Below, one piece after another: positions 56,038-64,000 of a stretch of DNA of 64,000 nucleotides. The notes beneath the pieces were generated by a model that saw only the letters and a list, made by a program, of their open reading frames with translations, was not told the DNA's origin and did no database searches. The DNA is from Zoogloeaceae bacterium (GTDB lineage: Bacteria > Pseudomonadota > Gammaproteobacteria > Burkholderiales > Rhodocyclaceae): NCBI GenBank assembly GCA_024235675.1, contig JACKLZ010000002.1:613501-677500 (forward strand). The letters run 5' to 3'. A program made the translations under genes and the position numbers. How positions within the stretch are numbered: the first letter of the stretch is position 1; each line of letters starts with the position of its first letter.

Positions 56038-57273
56038 ATGCACGCAATGAACACAAGCCCGGACCATCGTGTTGTCGTCACCGGCATGGGGGCAATATCC
56101 TGTATTGGCAACACCCTTGATGAGATCACCTACGCGCTCAGGAACCAGCTTAGCGGTGTGCGTCATGTACCTGAATACGCCGAGCTGGGGCTGAAGAGTC
56201 AAGTCGCAGGCATTCCCAATCTCGGTTCGGAACGTCCAATACCCCGAAAGACTGCCCGATACATGGGCGATGCCGCCATCTACGCCTACCACTCAATGCG
56301 CAAGGCCCTTGATGACGCGCAACTCCCGGGCTCGGCAGTGAGCCACCCTCGCACCGGACTGATCGTCGGCTCTGGCGTCGGCTCCAGCTTCCACCTCGTC
56401 GCTGGCATTGACATCCTGCGGAACCGGGGGGCAGACAGGATTCCGCCCTATCTGGTCCCGCGGATCATGGGCAGCACGACATCAGCATGTCTATCGACTG
56501 CCTTTGGAATACAGGGCGTTTCGTTCTCCATTACCTCCGCCTGTGCGACCTCTGCTCACTGTATCGGGCAGGCGGCTCAGATAATCCAATCCGGAAAACA
56601 AGACGTCGTATTTACCGGTGGTTCGGAAGAAGTCTGCTGGACCTCCACCGCTTTGTTTGATGCGATGGGGGCACTCTCCAGCGGATTCAATCACTGTCCC
56701 CAGCAAGCGTCCCGCCCCTATGCAATCGACCGGGACGGATTTGTCATCGCCGGAGGCGGCGGCATGCTGGTACTTGAATCACTGACCCACGCGACGGCGC
56801 GTAAAGCGCGTATCTACGCAGAAGTTGTCGGGTTCGGTGCGACATCAGACGGCATGGACATGGTGAACCCCCATCCAGACGGCGCAGCACGCGCCATGCG
56901 ACTGGCGCTGGCAGAGACAGACGCCCCCATTGACTACGTCAACACCCACGCGACCTCGACCCCTAACGGAGATCTCAGCGAGGTGAACGCTCTGCACAAC
57001 GTGTTTGGGCCGACGCTGCCTGCCTACTCTTCGACCAAGGGCATGACCGGACATCCGATCGGTGCGGCAGCCGTCCATGAAGCCATTTTTTGCCTTCTGA
57101 TGATCGATCAAAACTTCATCGTCGGAAGCCCCGTATTCAGCGAGCGTGACCCCAGCCTTAATGGTGAAGCAAACTTGGTGACGTCGAGTATTTCCCGGCG
57201 GATCGACTCCGTGATGTCGAACAGTTTTGGATTTGGGGGCACGAACGCCTCTCTGATCTTCCGTCGGCTATAA
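56038..57273 (+). CDS. FabB-like beta-ketoacyl-ACP synthase I
   Basis: A 411-residue ketosynthase closer to FabB than to the ApeO/ApeR enzymes. It shows SACATSAHCIGQAAQ (Cys169), NTHATSTPNGDL where FabB has HGTST, KGMTGHPIGAAAVHEAIF and VMSNSFGFGGTNASLIF. A G-to-A change in the HGTST-type motif (HATST) is noted. Start choice between ATG 56038 and 56047 is open, as neither has a good ribosome-binding site. It is separated from the pigment genes by two small genes, has visibly less GC-biased codon use than apeO/apeR, and is followed 37 bases later by an IS66 element. Confidence 0.87.
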   Translation: MHAMNTSPDHRVVVTGMGAISCIGNTLDEITYALRNQLSGVRHVPEYAELGLKSQVAGIPNLGSERPIPRKTARYMGDAAIYAYHSMRKALDDAQLPGSAVSHPRTGLIVGSGVGSSFHLVAGIDILRNRGADRIPPYLVPRIMGSTTSACLSTAFGIQGVSFSITSACATSAHCIGQAAQIIQSGKQDVVFTGGSEEVCWTSTALFDAMGALSSGFNHCPQQASRPYAIDRDGFVIAGGGGMLVLESLTHATARKARIYAEVVGFGATSDGMDMVNPHPDGAARAMRLALAETDAPIDYVNTHATSTPNGDLSEVNALHNVFGPTLPAYSSTKGMTGHPIGAAAVHEAIFCLLMIDQNFIVGSPVFSERDPSLNGEANLVTSSISRRIDSVMSNSFGFGGTNASLIFRRL

Positions 57274-57302
57274 GCAAGGCGCGAATCAAAGGGCTGGACG
57301 CC

Positions 57303-57310
57303 TTCACTCG
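57303..57310. repeat. IS66 target-site duplication, left copy
   Basis: TTCACTCG directly outside the left inverted repeat, identical to 61023-61030. Eight bases is the size expected for IS66-family insertion. Confidence 0.95.
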
Positions 57311-57330
57311 GTAAGCGCCCGGCAAACCCA
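57311..57330. repeat. IS66 terminal inverted repeat, left
   Basis: GTAAGCGCCCGGCAAACCCA, the exact reverse complement of 61003-61022. Pairing weakens after base 23. Confidence 0.95.
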
Positions 57331-57355
57331 CCTAGACGCAGCAAACGTCCATCCG

Positions 57356-58864
57356 CTATGCAGATGCCTGCCAGCGATGCGGCAGCAATTCCCCGATCCG
57401 GCTGTAGGGCTGCGCAGGCAGTCGCTCGAGCACATCCTTCAGATAGGCGAAGGGCTCGTGTCCGTTCAGGCGCGCTGACTGGATCAGGCTCATGATGGCG
57501 GCGGCGCGCTGGCCCGCGCGCAGGCTGCCGGCGAACAGCCAGTTCTTGCGTCCGATCGCGATCGGACGGATCTGGTTCTCGATCCAGTTGTTGTCGATGG
57601 GCACGCGCGCATCGTTCAGGTAGTGCGTCAGCGCCGCCCAGCGTTTGAGGCTGTAGTCGATGGCCCGCGCGATGCTCGAGCCGTTGGGCACCTCGGTGCG
57701 TTGCTTGAGCAACCAGGCGTGCAGCCGCTCGAGGATGGGACCGGAGCGTTCCTGCCTCAGCCTCAGTCGTTCATCCAGATCCAGTTCGGCCACTTCACGC
57801 TCGATGCCATAGAGCTGGCCGATCGCCTCGAGTGCCTCGCCGGCGATCTGGCTGCTGCCCTGCACGGTGAGGTCGAAGAACTTGCGCCGCGCATGGGCCA
57901 TGCAGCCGGCTTCCTTGACCCCCTGGGCGATCAGCGCCTTGTAGCCGGCGTAGTCGTCACAGACGAGCGTGCCGCGCCACTGCCCGAGAAACGCCTGGGC
58001 GTGACGGCCCGCGCGGCTGTCGGTGAAGTCATAGATCACCGCCTTGAGCGGATCGAAGGCGCCCACGCTGTAGGACCACAGGTAGGCCCGGTGTGTCTTA
58101 CCCGCGCCCGGCTCGAGCATCGCCACCGGCGTCTCGTCCGCATGCAGCACCGGATGGGCGAGCAGTTCGGCCTTGAGCGCATCGACCAGGGCTTGCAGGT
58201 GCACGCCGCACTGGCCCACCCACTGGGCCAGGGTCGATTGCGGGATCGCCAGCCCGGCCCGGCCGAAGATGCCTTCTTGCCGGTACAGCGGCAGGTGATC
58301 CTGGTACTTGGCCACCAGCACCTGGGCCAGCAAGCCGGCGGTGGGGATGCCCTTGTCGATGATGTGCGCGGCCACCGGTGCCTGCACCAGGCTCTGGCAT
58401 TGGGCGCAGGCCCACTTGCCGCGGATGTGACGCTCGACCGTGAAGTGCCCCGGGGTGTAGTCGAGCTTCTCGGCCACATCCTCACCGATGCGCTTCATCT
58501 GGCAGCCACAGGCGCAGGTGGTCGATTCCGGTTCGTGGCGGATCTCGGTGCGCGGCAACTGGACTGGCAGCGCCTTGCGCCGGGCCTGGCCCTTCGGTGC
58601 TGCTACCTTGCTGTCCGCTTGCAGTTGCTCAAGCTCTTCGCTCATCGCCGCCAGATCGGCGTCGGTGGTCTCTTCGAACAGGCGCGCTTGCTCGGCTGAC
58701 AGGCGCTCGGCACGCACGCCATAGCGCTGGCGCCTGTACAGCGCCAGCTCATGGGTGAGCCGTTCGATCTTGCTTTGGCGCCACACCAGCTCGCGCTCCT
58801 GCTCGATGAGCAGTTGGCGCAAGGCGTCGGCGTCCAGATGATCGAAATTGGCAGGCAGCGGCAT
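57356..58864 (-). CDS. tnpC: IS66-family transposase TnpC
   Basis: A 502-residue DDE transposase, full length. The N-terminal leucine-zipper-like helix (about 20-90) is followed by a zinc-finger region (TCACGCQMKRIG, CAQCQ). The catalytic acids are in VLHADETPVAML (first Asp), LVCDDYAGYKAL (second Asp) and NNWIENQIRPIAIGRKNWLF (Glu). The C-terminus ends with the family motif LERLPAQP...LPHRW. It is separated from tnpB by the inserted IS3-family element, so its expression may now be altered. Confidence 0.95.
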   Translation of the reverse strand: MPLPANFDHLDADALRQLLIEQERELVWRQSKIERLTHELALYRRQRYGVRAERLSAEQARLFEETTDADLAAMSEELEQLQADSKVAAPKGQARRKALPVQLPRTEIRHEPESTTCACGCQMKRIGEDVAEKLDYTPGHFTVERHIRGKWACAQCQSLVQAPVAAHIIDKGIPTAGLLAQVLVAKYQDHLPLYRQEGIFGRAGLAIPQSTLAQWVGQCGVHLQALVDALKAELLAHPVLHADETPVAMLEPGAGKTHRAYLWSYSVGAFDPLKAVIYDFTDSRAGRHAQAFLGQWRGTLVCDDYAGYKALIAQGVKEAGCMAHARRKFFDLTVQGSSQIAGEALEAIGQLYGIEREVAELDLDERLRLRQERSGPILERLHAWLLKQRTEVPNGSSIARAIDYSLKRWAALTHYLNDARVPIDNNWIENQIRPIAIGRKNWLFAGSLRAGQRAAAIMSLIQSARLNGHEPFAYLKDVLERLPAQPYSRIGELLPHRWQASA

Positions 58865-59020
58865 GGGCGAATCATGCCCGAGGCCCCAGCGGCCACGCTA
58901 TCGGGGGAAGAGGTGGCCCCGTCAGTTAGGACAGCGTTGTCCGTTTTCTAAGTGAACGCTCTGCGGTTCTGATCTGCGCACCGGGGGTACGTACCCCCGG
59001 TGCGCAGATCGGCATATTTG

Positions 59021-59836
59021 TCATGCAGCCAAGGACTCCGAGTATGCCTCATCGGGGGTCCGCTTCCCTAGCGAGGAATGCGGCCGCTCGGTGTTGTAGA
59101 ACCGAAAGTAGCCGGCCAACTTCGCACGCGCGTCGGTAACACTCTCGTAGGCATGCAGATAGACGTGTTCGTACTTGACGCTGCGCCACAGCCGCTCGAC
59201 GAAGACGTTATCGACCCAGCGGCCCTTGCCGTCCATGCTGATCTTGATGTCGTGGTCTTTGAGCACCTGGGTAAAATCGACGCTGGTGAACTGGCTGCCC
59301 TGATCGGTGTTGAAGATCTCCGGCACGCCATACCGGGCAATGGCCTCTTCGAGCGCTTCAACGCAGAAATCTGGGGTCATGGTGATAGAGAGCCGATGCG
59401 CCAGCACCTTGCGCGTAGCCCAGTCGACAATGGCTACCAGATAGACGAAACCTCGCTTCATCGGGATGTAGGTCAAGTCGGTCGCCCAGACATGGTTGGG
59501 CCGCTCGATCGCTAGATGCTTAAGCAAGTACGGGTAGATGCGATGCTCGGGGTGTGGGGCGCTGGTGTTGCGCTTGCGGTAGATCGCCTCGATGCCCATC
59601 TTGCGCATCAAGGTGCCCACATGCCTGCGCCCGATCTGGATGCCTTCGCGCCCGAGCATGTCGCGCAGCATCCGGGCGCCCGCGAACGGATAGTTCAGAT
59701 GCAGCTCGTCCATACGGCGCATCACCGCCAGGTCGGCATCGGCCACGGGCCGGGGCAAGTAATAGACATTCGAGCGCGAGATGCTCACCAGCTTCGCTTG
59801 CCGACAAATCGGCAGCCCATGGCGCGGATCAATCAT
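59021..59836 (-). CDS. IS3-family transposase OrfB (DDE catalytic part)
   Basis: A 271-residue integrase-type transposase. After a helical HTH_21 region (about 1-95), the catalytic core shows WATDLTYIP (first Asp), FNTDQGSQFTS (second Asp) and DNVFVERLWRSVKYE (Glu), ending with NTERPHSSLGKRTPDEAY. All three acids are present. ATG 59836 overlaps the orfA stop, and an A5-G run just upstream (GCAAAAAG) allows the -1 frameshift that makes the OrfAB fusion, the active transposase in this family. Confidence 0.94.
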   Translation of the reverse strand: MIDPRHGLPICRQAKLVSISRSNVYYLPRPVADADLAVMRRMDELHLNYPFAGARMLRDMLGREGIQIGRRHVGTLMRKMGIEAIYRKRNTSAPHPEHRIYPYLLKHLAIERPNHVWATDLTYIPMKRGFVYLVAIVDWATRKVLAHRLSITMTPDFCVEALEEAIARYGVPEIFNTDQGSQFTSVDFTQVLKDHDIKISMDGKGRWVDNVFVERLWRSVKYEHVYLHAYESVTDARAKLAGYFRFYNTERPHSSLGKRTPDEAYSESLAA

Positions 59837-60165
59837 CTTTTTGCGCTCGCATCGCCCATGCGATCGAGCGCGCCGGACAAAAAATCGTTCTCCAGCGCCA
59901 ACTGGCCGATCTTTGCCTGCATGTCCTTGACGCTCGGACCGACTACCTCTCGCTTCTCGGCGGGCGTCAGGAATACCCCCGTCGCCCCCTGCAGCAATTG
60001 CGTCTTCCACTGAGTGATCTGGTTGGCATGCAGATCAAATTTCTCCGCCAACTCTGCCAGCGTCTTGTCGCCTTTCAACGCCGCCAGCGCTACCTTCGCC
60101 TTGAACGCTGCCGTGTGGTTCCTTCTGGGCCTTCTCATTGCTGCTCCTCCATCGGGCGAGTCCAT
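59833..60165 (-). CDS. IS3-family transposase OrfA (HTH part)
   Basis: A 110-residue DNA-binding protein with the HTH_Tnp_1 pattern (NHTAAFKAKVALAALKGDK, TLAELAEKFDLHANQITQWK) and a C-terminal leucine zipper (SVKDMQAKIGQLALENDFL). It recognises the element's ends. Its last codons contain the slippery A-run. The ATG context GGAGGAGCAGCAATG is a good initiation site (60165), and the frame is open upstream of it by a few codons only. Confidence 0.9.
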   Translation of the reverse strand: MDSPDGGAAMRRPRRNHTAAFKAKVALAALKGDKTLAELAEKFDLHANQITQWKTQLLQGATGVFLTPAEKREVVGPSVKDMQAKIGQLALENDFLSGALDRMGDASAKR

Positions 60166-60244
60166 CGCCCATCAGAGCAGAGTCTTCACTTAACAACCAG
60201 TCCTGATTTCCGCGGCCACCTCTGGATGTGCCGATGGCGCCAGC

Positions 60245-60574
60245 TCAAAGTGTTCGGATCACGCCCTCGTCGCGCAGTTGATGCCATGGCAAACCGAGCA
60301 CCAGCGCATCGAACTGCGCGCGCGTCAGCTCAAATCCGCCCTGGCCCGTGGCCCAGTGAAAGCGCCCCTGATTGAGCCGCCGGCACGCCAGCCACACCCC
60401 GAAACCGTCATGGACCAGCACCTTCAGGCGCGTGCCGCGCCGGTTGGCGAACAGATAGGCGTGATGGGGCTGCGCCGCACCGAACACGCGCACCACCTGC
60501 GAGAGCAGCGTATCCATGCCCGCACGCATGTCCAGCGGCTCGGCCGACAGCCACAGCGCCTCGATGCGGATCAT
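60245..60574 (-). CDS. tnpB: IS66-family accessory protein TnpB
   Basis: A 109-residue protein of the IS66 Orf2 family, with SAEPLDMRAGMDTLLSQVV, HHAYLFANRRGTRLKVLVHD and GVWLACRRLNQGRFHW, all standard segments. It is needed for IS66 transposition. Its start overlaps the tnpA stop (ATGA). The IS3-family insertion lies 21 bases after its stop, so the coding frame is spared. Confidence 0.94.
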   Translation of the reverse strand: MIRIEALWLSAEPLDMRAGMDTLLSQVVRVFGAAQPHHAYLFANRRGTRLKVLVHDGFGVWLACRRLNQGRFHWATGQGGFELTRAQFDALVLGLPWHQLRDEGVIRTL

Positions 60575-60951
60575 GCCAGCCACTGGCGCAGCCAGGCGCC
60601 GCAGGCATCGGCCGCCTCGATCGGCCACTCGAGCTTGAGCCGAGCCGCACCGCGCTGCACGTCGAGGCGAATGACGGGCTTGGGCTCGGCCTCAGGCGCC
60701 AACGCGAGCGGTACAAAGCGCGGCTCGGCGGTCGGAGCAGGCGAAACGGCCTCGCCTCCGCGACGACTGGGCGGCTCAACGCCGCGCTCGCGCAGCCAGC
60801 GGCGCACCTGGTTGGCGTTCAGTTCGTTGGCCAGCGCCACGCCCGCCACCGACACCCCTGGCGAGCTGCAGGCCGAGATGACCGATTGCTTGAATGCTTC
60901 GCTGTGTCTGCGCCGACGCCGGCGCGGGATCACGACGTCCATGGTGTCCAC
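60571..60951 (-). CDS. tnpA: IS66-family transposase TnpA
   Basis: A 126-residue protein with an N-terminal helix-turn-helix (RRRRHSEAFKQSVISACSSP, SVAGVALANELNANQVRRWL), typical of IS66 Orf1, and an Arg/Pro-rich middle. It is the first gene of the element, 51 bases inside the right inverted repeat, and overlaps tnpB by four bases. Confidence 0.93.
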   Translation of the reverse strand: MDTMDVVIPRRRRRRHSEAFKQSVISACSSPGVSVAGVALANELNANQVRRWLRERGVEPPSRRGGEAVSPAPTAEPRFVPLALAPEAEPKPVIRLDVQRGAARLKLEWPIEAADACGAWLRQWLA

Positions 60952-61002
60952 TATTGAAATTGGTGGACACGATCTTCAGCGCACTACCGCGTGAAGGACA
61001 GA

Positions 61003-61022
61003 TGGGTTTGCCGGGCGCTTAC
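61003..61022. repeat. IS66 terminal inverted repeat, right
   Basis: The reverse complement of 57311-57330 over 20 bases without mismatch. It marks the right edge of the element. Confidence 0.95.
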
Positions 61023-61030
61023 TTCACTCG
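61023..61030. repeat. IS66 target-site duplication, right copy
   Basis: TTCACTCG, identical to 57303-57310, directly outside the right inverted repeat. Confidence 0.95.
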
Positions 61031-61112
61031 AGCTGGCATTGACGTGGGAAGGTGAATCGGACTAGATCCGGACTGTGTATTTATTATTTTCTGTATTTTT
61101 GTTGTTGCAATA

Positions 61113-61147
61113 AAAAACCCCGCAATCGAGCGATTGCGGGGTTTTTC
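61113..61147 (-). terminator. rRNA operon terminator
   Basis: A 10-bp perfect stem CCCCGCAATC/GATTGCGGGG around GAGC, flanked by an A-run and a T-run. On the minus strand it ends in a U-run, 9 bases after the 5S gene. Confidence 0.93.
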
Positions 61148-61155
61148 TTTGGTTA

Positions 61156-61270
61156 GTCTGACGATGACCTACTTTCACACCCGTATGGGCACTATCATCG
61201 GCGCTGTTCCGTTTCACGGTCCTGTTCGGGATGGGAAGGGGTGGTTCCAGAACGCTATGGTCGTCAGACT
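61156..61270 (-). rRNA. rrf: 5S ribosomal RNA
   Basis: About 115 bases on the minus strand. The ends pair (GTCTGACGAC with GTCATCGTCAGAC) to form helix I. The conserved stretches CCCATCCCGAACAGG and CCGATGATAGTG are present. The boundaries are taken from the helix I pairing and may be off by one or two bases. Confidence 0.95.
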
Positions 61271-61371
61271 TGACGGTTGGCGTCGCAGGGCTTTGGGTGT
61301 CTGCGTCGCCGCAACAGGAAGAAGTCGAAGTAAGTAGTGTTGTGCGATTGCTTAGCACATGTTCTCAAGGT

Positions 61372-64000
<2,629 letters not shown>

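Larger units (their letters stand above)
58909..60223 (-). mobile_element. IS3-family insertion sequence inside IS66
   Basis: A 1315-bp element with imperfect terminal repeats. The outer 10 bases AGAGGTGGCC match exactly at both ends (58909-58918 and, reversed, 60214-60223), with further matches including AGGAC. It is flanked by the 3-bp duplication GGA (58906-58908 and 60224-60226), the size expected for the IS3 group. It carries overlapping orfA and orfB on the minus strand. Confidence 0.9.
57311..61022 (-). mobile_element. IS66-family insertion sequence, interrupted by an IS3-family element
   Basis: The ends are a perfect 20-bp inverted repeat (57311-57330 and 61003-61022, GTAAGCGCCCGGCAAACCCA) with an 8-bp direct duplication outside. 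It encodes tnpA, tnpB and tnpC on the minus strand, all apparently intact. The total of 3712 bp falls to about 2.4 kb once the IS3-family insert and one copy of its duplication are removed, a normal IS66 size. Confidence 0.96.

Overview
The window is a GC-rich chromosomal segment of a betaproteobacterium, most likely order Rhodocyclales (Azoarcus/Zoogloea-like). The evidence is a PEP-CTERM protein with its associated N-acyltransferase, an aryl polyene locus, a three-gene transhydrogenase, a glcCDEF operon and an rRNA operon of betaproteobacterial type. No search was run, so the taxonomy is an inference from gene content.

Layout. 1-9.8 kb: the 3' part of a RhlE helicase gene, a four-PAS protein with degenerate GGDEF and EAL domains, pntAA-pntAB-pntB (minus), corA, a PP2C phosphatase and a MaoC-like hydratase. 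10-14.7 kb: a tightly coupled minus-strand glycolate oxidase operon (regulator-glcD-42 aa microprotein-glcE-glcF) with a palindromic operator in front of the regulator. 14.9-19.6 kb: a SulP transporter, then rplU-rpmA from a near-consensus sigma70 promoter, obgE and proB. 19.8-27.1 kb: accessory region with a PEP-CTERM protein behind a sigma54-type promoter, a methyltransferase pseudogene, a minus-strand nitroreductase/ThiF-E1 pair, and a divergent operon of two FtsX/MacB-type permeases plus a PEP-CTERM-associated N-acyltransferase. This block is the best candidate here for an undescribed small-molecule system. 27.1-37.1 kb: prpE, a response regulator with degenerate GGDEF, acuI, an HDOD protein, lemA with a GIDE/EF-hand membrane protein, uup, tRNA-Arg(CCT) and an orphan parA with a small partner.

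37.3-54.7 kb holds an almost gap-free aryl polyene (APE) pigment cluster: phosphopantetheinyl transferase, then genes collinear with apeC through apeR, with an aromatic ammonia-lyase inserted between apeJ and apeK. It is followed by a MipA/OmpV outer membrane protein and a methyltransferase. The logic is: an aromatic starter is activated and loaded on ACP; ketosynthases, ketoreductase and a two-subunit dehydratase extend and desaturate it; acyltransferases anchor it to lipid; and LolA-like, MMPL and lipoprotein components export it. Two small exported proteins and a FabB-like ketosynthase trail the cluster.

57.3-61.0 kb is an IS66-family element with perfect 20-bp terminal repeats and an 8-bp target duplication. 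It is interrupted between tnpB and tnpC by an IS3-family element with its own 3-bp duplication. 61.1-64.0 kb is the 3' end of a minus-strand rRNA operon (terminator, 5S, most of 23S), which runs off the window end.
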